DNA of 64,000 bases from Prorocentrum cordatum (lineage: Eukaryota > Sar > Dinophyceae > Prorocentrales > Prorocentraceae), in assembly GCA_963575745.1 (NCBI GenBank), contig CAUYUJ010009524.1, positions 220,135 through 284,134 on the forward strand. Direction: 5' to 3'. Below are positions 44,804 to 56,373 of the stretch, in pieces. Made by a program: the position numbers and the translations under genes. How positions within the stretch are numbered: the first letter of the stretch is position 1; each line of letters starts with the position of its first letter. A model generated the notes under the pieces. It was not told the origin of the DNA and ran no database searches. It worked only from the letters and a program-made list of their open reading frames with translations.

Positions 44804-45362
44804 CGGAGGAGGAGGAGGAGGAGGAGGAGGAGGAGGAGGAGGAGGAGGAGGAGGAGGAGGAGGAGGAGGAGGAGGACGAAGAGGAGGAGGAAGAGGATGA
44901 GGGGAGGAGCAGAGAGCAGGAGGGAGGAGGAGGGAGGGGGCTCCCGCGAGGGCCCCAATATGCTCCCGCAGGCCCCACAGAAGGCTTTCACGATGCCGCC
45001 TCCACGAGGCCGTAGAGAGATTCCAATGAGATATCCCAGATGGCGGATCTGGGGCACACAGGGAGCAGGCGAGGAGGAGGAGGAGGAGGAGGAGGAGGAG
45101 GAGGAGGAGGAGGCGAATGATGATGAGGAGGACAGCGGGAGCAGGGGAGGAGGGGGGCACAGAGGGAGCAGGACAGGAGGAGAAGGACCATAGATGAGCA
45201 ACGAGGGAGCAGGGAGAGGGGAAAGGGAGAACCACGGAGAGAGCAGAAGAGGAGGAGCAGGCGGAGGAGGAGGAGCAGCAGGAGGAGGAGGAGGAGGAGG
45301 AGGAGGAGGAGGAGGATGATGAGGAGGAGGAGGAGGAGTAGGAGGAGGAGGAGGAGGAGCGA
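44804..45362. repeat. GGA trinucleotide tracts
   Basis: Three GGA-rich blocks (about 44804-44880, 45070-45115 and 45250-45360) separated by GC-rich spacers. Confidence 0.9.
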
Positions 45363-45742
45363 GAGGCACGATGACAGGAGAGGCCCGATGCGGACGGAGG
45401 CTCCGCAAAGCCGTCGTGCAGGGAGATTCGCGATGCCGCCCCGCGAGGGCGAAAAGCGAGACCCGCGGCCTGGCTGCGGCTAGAGTCCAGGCGCGCACAG
45501 CGCGCGCGTGGAGGCCCCTGCCTGACAGGCTCGGCGGATGCTCCGCACCGGTGGCTCGACCGCTCGCCTCCGCCGGCCCCGCCCGCGGCGCCCTCCGCGG
45601 CCGCAGCGCGCCGCGCGCCTCCGCGGTGCCGCCGGTTGTCGCTGGCGGCCGCTGGCGCGGGCCGTCGCCGATTGGATCGCCGCCAGCGGGCGCCGTCGGT
45701 CAGTCCGCCGAAGTCGGCCATGACTGAGAAGTGGGAGGGCAA
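45363..45742 (-). CDS. Possible first exon of an unknown minus-strand gene
   Basis: From ATG 45720-45722 the minus frame reads MADFGGLTDGARWRRSN, then Arg/Ala/Gly-rich sequence with G/C-biased third positions, fading into the GGA tract near 45360. No splice site or family was recognised. The opposite strand is also open, so this is a weak call. Confidence 0.22.
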
Positions 45743-46581
45743 GCTCTGCCTGCCTCCAGGCAGCAGCTGTCTCGGGCCTCTTGAGGTTCTCGCTCTCTAG
45801 CGACGAGCGTCTGCCGGCGCATGGAGCGTCGCTGCGTATGTGGACACATGCGGGGTGGATGCGTCCATAGACTCGGATCCAGGCCACTTGCGAGCAGTCA
45901 AGGGTGTTGGTGATGAGTTGGACTCGCAAAAGAGATAGAGCGCGCCATTGATAACTTGTGGAATATCGCGCCGTTGATCACTTTTTGGAATCGAGTCACT
46001 CGAGAGCAGTGGAGCGCGCTTGCCCAGAGCGGGGGGGCCCCTCCCCTCCCCCGGCCGGCAGGCTCCCGCTGGCGCCGCCGGCGCGGGCGCCGTGGGCGCG
46101 GGCGCGGGCAGCGCCTCCGCGAGGCTCCGAGCGCGTCTCCCGCCCTCCGCACGGGGGTCGCAGCGGCATCGGCGGCACGCCGCCGTGGGGGACCCGCCGG
46201 CGTGTCGCTGTCGAGGAGGCGCACCGGGCCTGCGGACCAAGAGCGCTGTCGAGCAGCACGCGGACGGGCCACCAGCGGCAGCGGCGGGCCACCGGTGCTC
46301 CGTCTCCCTCCCGCCGAGCTCCTCTCCGGAGCTCGCCGGTCGGCCCAAGCGGGGTCGAAGTATGGGTGGGTCAGGCGTTGGTTTCAGGGCCCCTCCTGGG
46401 GCCCACCTGACGGATCAGGTCCACTCTCCAGTTCATGGTTCGAGTTTGGTTCGGTTTTAACTCACGGAGGTTCGATGGAAGTTCGACTCACGCCGGCGGC
46501 CGTTCCGCGCAGCATCGACGCACGAGTGGAGCGAGTGGCTCCAGGAAGTTCCCCAGGACGAGCACCAAGGATGTGGACGGT
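45743..46581. other. GC-rich unique sequence
   Basis: Open frames exist on both strands (for example 45956-46867 plus), Arg/Ala/Gly/Pro-rich and without motifs. No supported gene. Confidence 0.25.
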
Positions 46582-46683
46582 GGACCGCGCCGTATCTCTG
46601 ATGCAACGGCGACGGGGCTCGATTCGGTGCTCGATTTTCTCCATCCTGGACTTCGCCGATGCATCGGCGATGCGGCGCGATCC
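46582..46683. repeat. Inverted-repeat element, family F3
   Basis: The ends GGACCGCGCCGTATCTCTGA and TCGGCGATGCGGCGCGATCC pair at about 20 of 24 positions. The centre CTCGATTTTCTCC is shared with 52491-52633. Confidence 0.6.
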
Positions 46684-46736
46684 TCCGACCCCAGTTCTGC
46701 GCGGACCCCGCTCGGCCGACGCTCCACTCCTTTCGA

Positions 46737-46926
46737 CGGCGAGCCTGGGGGGGAAACGACAAGGGGCGGGCCTTCTCAGAAGGTTCGGAATATCGGGCGT
46801 TCGGAGAGATTTTCTAAGCCTTCCCCGAAGACGCAGAAACCTTCTCAGAAGACTGGAGGGCTTCTGAGAGACCCTGCCGCCTTTGAGAAGGCCTTCTCCT
46901 CCTCACTTCCCCCCCCCGCTCGCCAC
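46737..46926 (-). repeat. Foldback element, family F2, reverse copy
   Basis: Bounded by GGCGAGCC and GCTCGCC with CCTTCTCAGAAG stems inside. The block CTTCCCCGAAGACGCAGAAAC is the reverse of the 54.9-kb copy. Confidence 0.5.
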
Positions 46927-47344
46927 CGATCCTTTTCCCCAGGAGGCGCTCACGAGCCGAGGTTCGAGGATCCAGGTGTTCTCAGGAGGAGAAAAAACAT
47001 ACAGACACAATTAATCGTCGATTCCCTAGAAAATATGGGAAAATATGGGAAGTGGGGGGGAAGACAGAAACCCAGAAAATATGGGAAAATATGGAGAACC
47101 CTTTTATTTGTGTGTATTTATTTGTGTGTCCTGGGGCCCCTTCGTGCCCTGATGCTTTTGGAACTTTTTGGGGTCTCCCGTGGCGCCTCCCGTGCTCGCG
47201 GCCGGGTCCGCCCCGGAATGCCCGCAAGGGGGCGCAACTTCAGACAGGTCCAGGGGTCGGTTTCCGGCAGGGGTCGACCTGTGGCGAGGAGCCAGTCTCG
47301 GGGGCGGGGTCGGGAGCTCGGGGGTGTGCGTCTTCAGACAGAGA

Positions 47345-47458
47345 TTTTGAGGACGACGACGACTGCCACGACCACGACCGCGGCCACGACCGAGACCACG
47401 ACCACGACCACGACGACGACGAGGACGAGGACGACGACGGGGACGAGGACGACGACGA

Positions 47459-47493
<35 letters not shown>

Positions 47494-47640
47494 ATTACGA
47501 CGGACGACGATGTCGACGATGACGACGGACGACGGACGACGGACGACGGACGACGTACGGACGGACGGACGGACGGACGGACGGACGGCCGGACGACGAC
47601 GACGACGACGACGACGACGATCACCACCACCGCCAGGAGG
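47345..47640. repeat. GAC/CGACGC and ACGG tract
   Basis: GAC triplets with CCACGA, CGCCGA and then GGAC tetranucleotide runs. Confidence 0.93.
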
Positions 47641-48210
47641 ACGACGAAGCTCCTCTCGTCCGAGCTGCCCGCGTAAGCTTTTCGGTGTCTTGCGATTCCG
47701 ATTGAGTTTGTTTCGGTTTCCTAGGGTGGTTCTCCAATGTGTAAGCTACCGCAAGGCCTCAGTTCAGAGGTGCACCCACGAGGGCATATTCTTCTGGCGT
47801 CGCCCCGTCTCCAGGGAACGGTTCATGTTAACAAAAACACCACCACGTCGGGAAGCTGGTAATATTGCAGGCCGTTGGTTGAAGGTTCATTGCTGATCAT
47901 GGCGTGTTGAAGCCAGCTTAGGGCTGATGTGGCCCAGCATTGGTTCAGGCCAGCAGAAAGCGGGGGAGCAAGGAGTCCCCTCGTCACCACGGCTAGGCGC
48001 GGCTCGAACAGTTGGTCGGTTTCGCTTTCCAGAGAGGTTTTGGGACCGATTTTGAGCGGATGTGCCTTCGCCCCCCGCCTCTTCACAGTTTTTCGCGGAG
48101 CCCATGCAGCGCATACCCTCCGGCCGCCTCCAACCCGAGTGATGCTTCTGATTGCTGACAAGCTTCCATGCTGAATCTGGCCTCCCGCTGAATGCTTGGA
48201 GTATTTAAAT

Positions 48211-48396
48211 GACGAACCAACAACACACACCCACACCCATAGGGGATCGGAGAGGGCTATGGGTGCGTGTTGTCGGATGGGGGTCCCCGCTCGAACGGGA
48301 GCGTTCCCCAGGGCCTGACAACCCGTACCCATACCCATAGCCAGTCCTCCTCCCAACGACCCCCCTATGGGTATGGGTGCGTGTTGTTCGTTCGTC
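48211..48396. mobile_element. MITE-like element with 35-bp terminal inverted repeats
   Basis: The arms 48211-48245 (GACGAACC...ATAGGGG) and 48362-48396 match at 32 of 35 positions. TTAAAT lies at 48205-48210 and 48398-48403, a likely target-site duplication. A motif of the type TATGGGTGCGTGTTGT occurs four times in alternating orientation (also at 48255-48274 and 48317-48342). There is no ORF. Confidence 0.75.
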
Positions 48397-48439
48397 ATTA
48401 AATGAGAGCTCAAGATGTCCTCCAATGCATATCCAGGGT

Positions 48440-48670
48440 CAAGTCTAGTGGCCTTCGACCGATCTCGCCACCGTGCCCGGGTTGTCGGTCAGAGGCTTCT
48501 TGGCTGCCCGTGACGATGTGTTGGGAGCCTTCTTGTGAGCCTCTTGGAGTTGGTTTGGGGGAAGTTCTGGGGCGTCTCGAGGGCCTCTTTGGTGGCCTTG
48601 GGGGGGCCTCTCAGGGGCTTGATTTGGGCCTCTCGAGGCCTCAGGGTACGGTGGCGGATGTGGTAGCGAC
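48440..48670. repeat. Second copy of the CTTGGGGG minisatellite leader
   Basis: GCCTTCGACCGATCTCGCCAC and GGGTTGTCGGTCAGAGGCTTC match the leader at 36918, followed by GGCCTCTTGG-like units. Confidence 0.6.
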
Positions 48671-48825
48671 TGTAGGATTATGTACGAGAATATGAAACAC
48701 TGGCGGAGACAACCGGAACCCGTCACTGCAGCCCCAGGGGCCCCATTAGATGGTCGTTTTCGGTTTTTACGGGCTCATTTTCTGCGAGGTCGCCGTTCCC
48801 ACCCCTGCGCGGGATCCTGTCCCCA

Positions 48826-48828
<3 letters not shown>

Positions 48829-48862
<34 letters not shown>
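48829..48862. repeat. GT dinucleotide tract
   Basis: About sixteen GT units. The flanking unique sequence to 49870 shows no gene. Confidence 0.95.
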
Positions 48863-48865
<3 letters not shown>

Positions 48866-50149
48866 TTCCGCTTTCATTGGTTGTGTTTTTGTTACGTTTC
48901 CGTTACATTTTTTGTTTTGTGGTGTTTTTTGGTGTTTCTTTGGTGTTCGTCTATTTTTGTCGCGGCCCCCGCTCGATGCATCCTCACAACAACGGAACTA
49001 CGCGTGGTATTTGTGTGGTGTTCTAAGGTGTTTGCCCTTGTGATGAAATGGCAGAACGGAAACCCCAAAACCCAGAACGACGTCCGAAACTGTAAAACGG
49101 CAATCAACACCCATGTGCCAGCACCGCTGCATGGATCCATATCTCCCGCCACTTCCCTTTCCATTTCCGCATCTTTTCTCCGCCATTTTTGGATGCTCGG
49201 TATCCGTTCTGACGTCGTTTCATTTCCGCGTTGCATGTCCATTGCTATTGGAATTTGTTAGACCAGTTTCCGAACGGCATTCAAAAATGAATACCAACTG
49301 AACCTCTCAATGGTTGCTTTTGGCACTTCTTCCCCCCCTCTCTCTCCTCCTCCCCCTCCTCCCTCCCCCTCCCTCCCCGTCCCTGCAATTCTTTCTCCTC
49401 CCCAGGACAGTCAATCGTGGCCCGATCCTTGTGTGTGACTTTCGGGCCAGTTCAACCCGCGAAGATCCTGGGTGGCCCGACTCGGGGCGAATGCATACGT
49501 CGAGATTTTGCCCCGACGCCCGGAGGTCGAGGGGTTCTCCACGTCGGTTGACTCTGGGGGCCTCGGGGGCCTCCAGAGGTCCCTGGAGGTCCCTGGAGGT
49601 CTCCAGAGGAGGTCCCGGGAGGCGCCCTAGAGACCTCGATGGGGCTTTCGGATGTACATTGTGGGCTCCACCACGTGCCGGCACATTTTGTTTTTTTGTT
49701 TTTGTTTTTTTTAAAGATTAATGTGCCGGCATAACCTGCAGCCTGAAGCAAAACAAGCCGCATACAATAGCCATATGCTTGCCGCCGACGAAGCAGAACT
49801 GTTCTGCAGATTTCCGCGTCCATCCAGAAGTGTTCCGTAACCGACTGAGAATGCTCAATCGTGCCAACACCCCCCTCCTTAGACTCCAATGCCGCGAATC
49901 AACTTTATTGTTGCTTCCTGGCGATCCGTAATGGTTCGGGTATAGCCAGGACCCTAGCAAAGGGGGCCCGGTTAGTGGTAGGGCTCCAGAGCCCCTACAT
50001 TGGCCAGAATCACTAAACCAGGTCTGCCATAGCTGGTGTTTTTTCGGGTGATGACAGTTCCGGTTAGTGGGACGGGGTGGGGGGCCGTCCCCAGTACACA
50101 TCATTAAATCAGGTCCCACTACACCTAGTTCTGCCAACGCCCGAATGGT

Positions 50150-51110
50150 GCCAGAAGACCATTTCTGGGATTTCAGTTCCGCGAATCAGCGTGACTGTTG
50201 CGCCCTGACAATTCTAAGTCTTGCGAGAACACAGATCCTGGGACGGTCAAGCATGATAATCTGTTAATGTGATTTCAATTTTTACAACGAATGTGCGCGG
50301 CGCTCAGGCGAGATCCACATTTTGAAAAAGAGCGGTCTTCCATTTGTGAAACTCGAGTAAAATTTTCAGACGAATGTGCGCGGCGCCAAGGCGAGAACAA
50401 CATTCAGAAAACCACTCGCCCTCCATCCGTGAAGCCCTGGCAACCTTTTGAGACGAATGTGTGTGTGTGGCGGGAAGGCGAGAGCCACATTTGGAAACGG
50501 AGCCGCGCTCCATCTGTGAAGCTCATGCAATTTTTGAAGCTGAATGTACACGGGGCCAAGGCGAAAGCCACATTTTGAAAACCATCCGCCCTCCATCCGT
50601 GAATTTCTTGCGTTGCAAACTGTTTAGACGACCCGCCATTCCTCCGCGAAACCTTGCAAAGTTTCAAGACGAGTGTGTGCGGCGCCAAGGCGAGAGTCAC
50701 ATTTTGAAAAGGAACCGCCCTCCATCCGTTTAGCTCTTGCAATCTTTGTTAAGTCGAATGTGCGCGGCGCTATGGCGAGAGCCCCATGTTGAAAACGTAC
50801 CGCCCACCATCCGCGGAACACACGCAACCTTTTTAGACGAGTGTGCGCGGAGCCATGGCGCCCGCCCTCAATGCCTGATGCTCTTGCAAGCTGTTGAGAC
50901 GAATGTGCGTGGCGCTTTGGCGAGAGCCACATTTCGAAAACCACCCGCCCTCCATCCGTGAAGCTGGTTGCAATTTTCCAGCTTCAGGATCGTACATCGT
51001 GAGGACGTCTCAGGCGAAACGCCTGGTCCGCCCTACCGAAACGTCTCGGGGTGCGACACGGAGGAGGTATTCCTGAGGAAAAGAATGGAGAAGAGGGAGG
51101 AGGAAGATGG
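50150..51110 (+). repeat. Composite repeat unit B, copy 4
   Basis: Leader remnant (CAGTTCCGCGAATCAGCGTG, ACTGTTGCGCCCTGACAATTC), about eight or nine satellite-B monomers (50286-50965), the tail (CGTACATCGTGAGGACGTC, CAGGCGAAACGCC) and a short AGG tract. Confidence 0.78.
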
Positions 51111-51689
51111 AGGTACAAGGAGCGCAACACAACATCCAAAAGCCTCGAGCCGCGGTCCTCCTCCTCGTGCTCCTCCTCCTCGCGGACGACGGCGACGGCG
51201 ACAGCGACATCGAATTGACGCCCCGACCCTTCCTGGGATGCGCTGTGGCCACAATTCCTAGGGGGATCCAGCAGGGGGGACGAGGAAGCCTCCTGGAAGC
51301 GGATAACGCATCAACAATGCAAAACAATACCCCAGACATCCGATGCTTGTCCCGACACTAATTTCCCCCAGGGCTGGCTTTTCCTCCCGAGTATTTTTTT
51401 CGTCTGCGCGGGGAATGGCGACAACGCTTTCATTCTTGAGTTTTACAAAAACGTTGGACGTCTGGGACCCTGGATCCCCAAATTTAGGATGCAACTCCTG
51501 GGTGGACAAATTCATCATGGGCGCTGGTCTATCCTTGGTCGAAAACCGGCCTAATCAGGCATAGTCCCGCCGAATCCCGCGTAATCCAGCCCGATTTGGC
51601 TTAATCCCAGGCCTAATCTGGCCCAGTGCGGCTCAGTGGCCCCTCCGTAGGGCTTCATAGCCGTCAATCGTCTTCGTCTTCACGGGGGC

Positions 51690-51795
51690 CGCGTCCCCTG
51701 GCGCCCCTGGCCCCCCGTCATCCGCGCGCATCCCTCGGGCCATGATCTGCGAACCCCCCTCTCGGACGCCCCCTCCCTCTTGGACTCGACCACAC
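51690..51795 (+). repeat. Introner-like fragment
   Basis: GCGTCCCCTGG, CATCCGCGCGCATCCCTC, GGGCCATGATCTGCGA and CCCCTCCCTCTTGGAC follow the order of the 3' half of the fucosidase intron at 16873-17053 and of 4100-4195. Confidence 0.42.
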
Positions 51796-52490
51796 GTTAA
51801 GGGTCACCCTCCGCTGGAGTGACCTCTGGTGCGGGCTCACTGGGGCCCCCCGATCGCTGATCGCGATGCGGTAGTGGCTGCATGCGCGCTCGGATTTGGC
51901 CACCCCGCGCCACCCTGATCCGCGCACTAAAGGTCACTCTTGCCCAGGGTCACTCGTTGCGTGCAGCCGATGGACGCCCCCGAGCGCCGAAACCTGGATC
52001 GGCGACACCGGCGGCGGCGGCGGCGGCGGCGGCGCGAGAGAGAGAGTCAGAGAGCGCGCCGCGCAGCTCCTCGTCGGCCGCGGCGGCGCCCGCCGCCGCG
52101 GCGCCGCCCGCCTCAGCCGAGCGCCGGGCTCGCGAGGCGGGAGGGCGCCAACGGCAAGCACACGCACGCACACGCCGGTCCTGGCCAGGCCCGGGTCCTG
52201 GGCCCCCCGGGGCCTGAGCATGTCCACGGCCACCGCCTGCCGAGGCCCGTGGAGATAGATCCCACGGGCGTTGGTTGCGTAATAAAAGGGAGGGGGTCTG
52301 AACCCTCCCAGACGAGAAGTTTTAGACCCTCCCAGACCATCCATGAAAGGGCGGCCCTTTGCCCAGACCCCCCCGAACCCTCCAAGACAGCTCAAATCAG
52401 ACCCCCCCCAAAAAGTGACCCCCCCGACTTTTTTATGGAATCCGGAGTATCCTAGGCCTCCCAGGTGGGATCTGAGTAGGTGGGGTCGGA
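51796..52490. other. GC-rich unique sequence with a short GGC tract
   Basis: Includes a GGC run near 52007-52035. Open frames are Arg/Ala-rich and unassigned. Confidence 0.3.
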
Positions 52491-52633
52491 GGATCGCGCC
52501 GCATCGCCGATGCATCGGCGATGCGGCTCGATGTGGAGCCCGATTTTCTCCGCGCCGACGTCGCCGATACACCGCCGACATCGCGGATACATCGCCGACG
52601 CATCGGTGATGCATTGGCGATGCGGCGCGATCC
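52491..52633. repeat. Inverted-repeat element, family F3, with perfect 30-nt palindrome
   Basis: The ends 52491-52516 and 52608-52633 match at 25 of 26 inverted positions (GGATCGCGCCGCATCGCC). The left arm itself contains a perfect 30-nt palindrome centred on TGCA (52498-52527). The centre CTCGAT...GATTTTCTCC is shared with 46582-46683. Confidence 0.7.
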
Positions 52634-52870
52634 CCCTACCCCGTCTACAGTCGGGGTTGATTGGAGGACACGCCAGAGGACGCAAGACCCTTTCGAAGGC
52701 CACATTGACACAGGAATGTGGAAGGCATGGGCCGCGAAACAGCGAAACACAGGACACAGCGGTACCCTTGATTTGGCAGGGTCGACCTGCCAGTCAGCCT
52801 CGAAGGGTCCCATCCAGGAGGCCTCTAGTTATGGCTCAGTCGGCCACGGGCAGAAAGGGCGCAGGAGGAA

Positions 52871-52983
52871 GGGGGGAAGGCTTCTTCGCAGCACCCCTGC
52901 TTCTGAGAAGGCGCGGGCCCTGTCTGTGGATGCGAGGCCCGCGCCTTCTGAGAAGCAGCCTCATCTCCAGAAGCCTTCCCCCC
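52871..52983 (+). repeat. Foldback element, family F1, best-preserved copy
   Basis: A perfect 15-bp outer stem GGGGGGAAGGCTTCT (52871-52885 and 52969-52983) and an inner stem CTTCTGAGAAGGCGCGGGCC pairing at 19 of 20 positions (52900-52919 and 52936-52955). The loop is CTGTCTGTGGATGCGA. Confidence 0.8.
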
Positions 52984-54865
52984 TCCGCCAGCATTTAGGA
53001 GGCCTCCGCTTCTGGAGCAGGGCTGGGCCCAAGCGCTGTTCTGCTGGAGGAGGAGGAGGAGGAATCGGCCGTGTTCTGTTTTTCGGTTTGCCAGGGAGGT
53101 ACAGGAACACAGGTAGGGCAAACCGAAGAACAACACGAAACCAACACGACCAGCAACGGTTCGGTCCAGCCCAGTTCTGGAGAAGCTCCCGCATCTCACA
53201 CATGCCCTCCTGGCCATGGCCAGAAGGGCACAGACTCCGATCCCTGGGGGCCCAGCGTCGTCCCAGCCGGACTTGGCAGGGTCAGCAGGGTCAGCGCGGG
53301 GGGGACCCAAAAGCAGGGCCCATTGAGATTCGATCGATCCGATTCGACGTCCAGGTCGCCGCGAACGATGCGATTCGATCTTGATTTCCCGTCGGTCCGA
53401 TGCGAACCGATGTTAGCATGGCGCTGCTGTGCAGTCTGGCGAGGCTGATCCGATCCGATTCCGACTCCGTGCCGATGTATCCCGATCCGTCGAAGCTACC
53501 GATTCGCTCCGATTCCCCGATTCGATACTGATCTAATCGCCCATTCAGTGCCGATGGGGGCCTGATAGCCTGCCCCGCCCGGGAACGTGTGGATCCGCCA
53601 TCGGGGGCCTGTTGCCAATCGATCGACGATGCACAGTCAGATCTGATAGTAAGGATGATCGACTTCCCCAAGGGTGCCCTTGCATCTTTGCCTCTTCGGT
53701 CATCCTCGGTCCATCCTCAAGCACTTTCGATGGGCAGCCCCGCTCGAAGAGTGGCGTGGGCGTCCTTGGCCCAGGCATCCTTACCGCACATCTTTACTAT
53801 GTGGGTGGACTGACTGTATTGCCGACTCCAGGGCCATGTTTCCCACCCTGAGCCGGCACCCCCCCTCACGTTCCCCCGCATCGGTGCATATACGGTCGGA
53901 CAGAGGTACAAGACCGAGGTCGGTTCGGGGAGGGCGCCCTGATGTTCTCCGCGCTTGTCGGATGCTCTTGTGCATCCTGGGGAGGAGGGCACTCCCGAAC
54001 GTTCTTCAAGCTCGGCGGGTGGAGGGCCTCATGTTCTTGAAGGATGTTCTTCTGTCCTGGGGCCCTTCGGTAGCACACCACGGGAGCCTCGTGCACCCTC
54101 GTGGTTTAATCTTTGCAGCAGCGTCGATGAGCGTTGGCAGTCGATGAGGCAGTGCCGATCTAGCGTCGATGAGCGTCGACTCCGCGTCGATCTGCGCCGC
54201 TGAGCGTCGATTCCGCAGGAGCCAACACGATGGCACGGGAGGCCCCCCACCTCGTTGCCGCAGCCGTGTCCCGCTGCCCTGGCTCCGGCCGCAGACATGC
54301 TCTTCTGAGCAGAGCCTTTCGTGAAGCAGCGGTAGGAGCCTTGTGCTCACACAGGCCGCATCCAGTCCAGTCCAGCCCTGGGCCCGGCCGCGCGCCCTCC
54401 CGGCCAGGCCGGGGAGGCGCGGGCACGGGGGCCCCCGCGGGGCCCTCAGGGTCGGCCCGGCCAGGGCACGGCGCGCGGCAGGCTCGCGTCGTGCCGGCGC
54501 GTCGCAGCGGGTCCCGCGCGGGTGCTCCAGGTGGAGCGCTGGGGGCGGCCCGGCATCTCGGAGGAGGCAAAGGAACGAGGCACTGCCGTTAGTGCAGTCG
54601 TGTGCCGTCGAAATCACGTTCAGGGGCGATCATCCTGCCTGGGGGGCAGTTTTTTTTTTTTTTTTTTTTTTTTTGTTTTCAGAGGAGGAAAAGGTGCCCT
54701 CACTCATATCCTTCCCTGGTTGTCCCCTTTTTTGGGGGCCTCCTGCGAGACCCTCGTCGCCACCGCTGGATTCGCCCTGAGTTCTGGCCAGAGCGCGCCC
54801 CGGGAGAGGTCCGCGGGGCAGCGGTATCGGTACCTTTTTGGGTTCCCAAGAATCGGCCATGATTC
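52984..54865. other. Low-copy sequence with GATTCGATCC and GAGCGTCGAT repeats
   Basis: Degenerate CCGATTC-type repeats at 53320-53550 and GAGCGTCGATG repeats at 54125-54215. 53640-53760 is shared with 3480-3600. There is a poly-T run at 54651-54674. A GC-rich patch at 54240-54590 is open on both strands without motifs. Confidence 0.4.
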
Positions 54866-55059
54866 GGCGGCGAGCCAGGGGGGGGAAGTGAGAAGGAGGA
54901 GGCCTTCTCAGGAGGCGGCGGGGCTTCTCAGAGGCCCTCGCGCCTTTGAGGGTTTCCCGCGTCTTCGGGGGAGGCTCAGGAACGTTTTCAGAAGCCCGGG
55001 GGACCTCCGAGCCTTCTGAGGAGACCCGCCCCTTCTCACTTCCCCCCCAGGCTTGCCGC
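54866..55059 (+). repeat. Foldback element, family F2
   Basis: GGCGGCGAGCC and GGCTTGCCGC ends, then GGGGGGAAGTGAGAAGG and CCCTTCTCACTTCCCCCC inverted arms. Its interior matches the 35.1-kb copy. Confidence 0.65.
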
Positions 55060-55084
55060 TGAGAGTGGCCCAGCATCGGCAGAG

Positions 55085-56029
55085 ATGGAACGGCCCGGGG
55101 CCCGAGAAGCCGCCGATCGTCTGAGGTCGAGCGATCTGCGCGGTGTCAGACGCCAGCGCCGGGGCCGTCACGGCACGAGCCCGCCGCGCAGGCGTGCGGA
55201 ACAGTTGGCGCCCCCCGCCGAGGGTCGCGAGAGGCGGCGCGCGGAGCCGCTGTGGACGCCGCTGGCGGAGCTGGCGAGGGGCGAGTACGAGAGTGCGAAG
55301 GCTCTCGGAGCCTGCCCGCCATCCCCTCGGAGCCGCCCTCCATCCATCCTCTCCTCCATCCTGTCCTCCTCCCTCCAGCCCCTCGTCCTCCGTCCTCCTC
55401 CATCCCCTCTCCCGTCCGCGCTGGGGGGGGGGCTTCTCGCCACCGCGGCCGGAGTCCCCCGGCGAAGTCCTGGTCAAAACGCGCCCACTGAGAGGCCAGA
55501 GGGTCGGTTGCTGCTGGCAGAACTGACGAGGGATGTGATACAGCTTGCGTGGAAGGCGCGTGCGTGCGCCTGTCGCCGCCGTTTGGCTCCCAGGGGCCCT
55601 TGTTGCCAAGGGCGAGAAAGCATCATCATTCACACTGGCGGCGGAGCTGCTTACGATCTTCAGCATCGTACCGCTGCATCGGGCTCATCTCGTTTCGATT
55701 GCGCCGCGGAGCAGGTGCCCTTATTACGGACCTATCTCACGGCCGCCGTGGCCTTGTCTGCTCTTCTCTATCGGTCGAACGTAGACGCATTTACACGGTC
55801 CAGATCGAAGGGTGGCTCCTACATCTGCGACGGCATTGGAAGCAATATCCATGGATGGGAGTTCCGTCCGGAGATGCGCATGAGCGCCGCTCATGCCACC
55901 ACAGACTCCGGGAGTGGAGGGCAACTCCAGCAGGGGCTGTCCGTAGCCGTCCACCAAAGGCAGAGGGCCTCAGAGGCGACGCGTTCGATATCACCATATC
56001 GGAAAAGACACGCTTCTGACCGCGAATAG
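55085..56029 (+). CDS. Unassigned 314-codon frame
   Basis: The first about 75 codons are coding-like (AEPLWTPLAELARGEYESAK) with G/C-rich third positions. Later parts are Pro/Ser-rich, then mixed. No motif was recognised, and it may join unrelated pieces. Confidence 0.22.
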   Translation: MERPGAREAADRLRSSDLRGVRRQRRGRHGTSPPRRRAEQLAPPAEGRERRRAEPLWTPLAELARGEYESAKALGACPPSPRSRPPSILSSILSSSLQPLVLRPPPSPLPSALGGGLLATAAGVPRRSPGQNAPTERPEGRLLLAELTRDVIQLAWKARACACRRRLAPRGPCCQGRESIIIHTGGGAAYDLQHRTAASGSSRFDCAAEQVPLLRTYLTAAVALSALLYRSNVDAFTRSRSKGGSYICDGIGSNIHGWEFRPEMRMSAAHATTDSGSGGQLQQGLSVAVHQRQRASEATRSISPYRKRHASDRE

Positions 56030-56373
56030 TGTCGACCTGCTGATAATACGATTCGCACATCACTCTTCCCCATCGGGGCCCAGGAAACCAAGGGTTCTGT
56101 TCCAGTTTGGGCCGAGACCTCATTGGCCGCTTTTGCGACAGAGTGGTGACTCGATGTTTGGCCCGCAAAAAACTTTGGCGGACAAATGTCACGAAACTTG
56201 GCCCGAAACTCATTATGAGCGATGATATGCTTGTACCGCGTATTCTTGGCATGCGCAGGCTCAATAATCAAATGTACTTGATGGTGGTAGTGCCGTCTAC
56301 ATGTAACGTAACCATCTTCGATGACAGCACGGATGCCTTGCTTCTCCAACACGGCCGTGCTCACATCCGCCAC
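55891..56373 (-). pseudogene. Degenerate retroelement-like fragment
   Basis: The minus frame reads MADVSTAVLEKQGIRAVIED and GYVTCRRHYHHQVHLII. Its layout resembles the segment after the protease in dinoflagellate copia-type polyproteins (leucine-rich (A/V)LEK-G-(A/V)-(I/V)-D then a GH-L-(I/V) stretch). Stops lie upstream in the same frame. The assignment is tentative. Confidence 0.25.
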
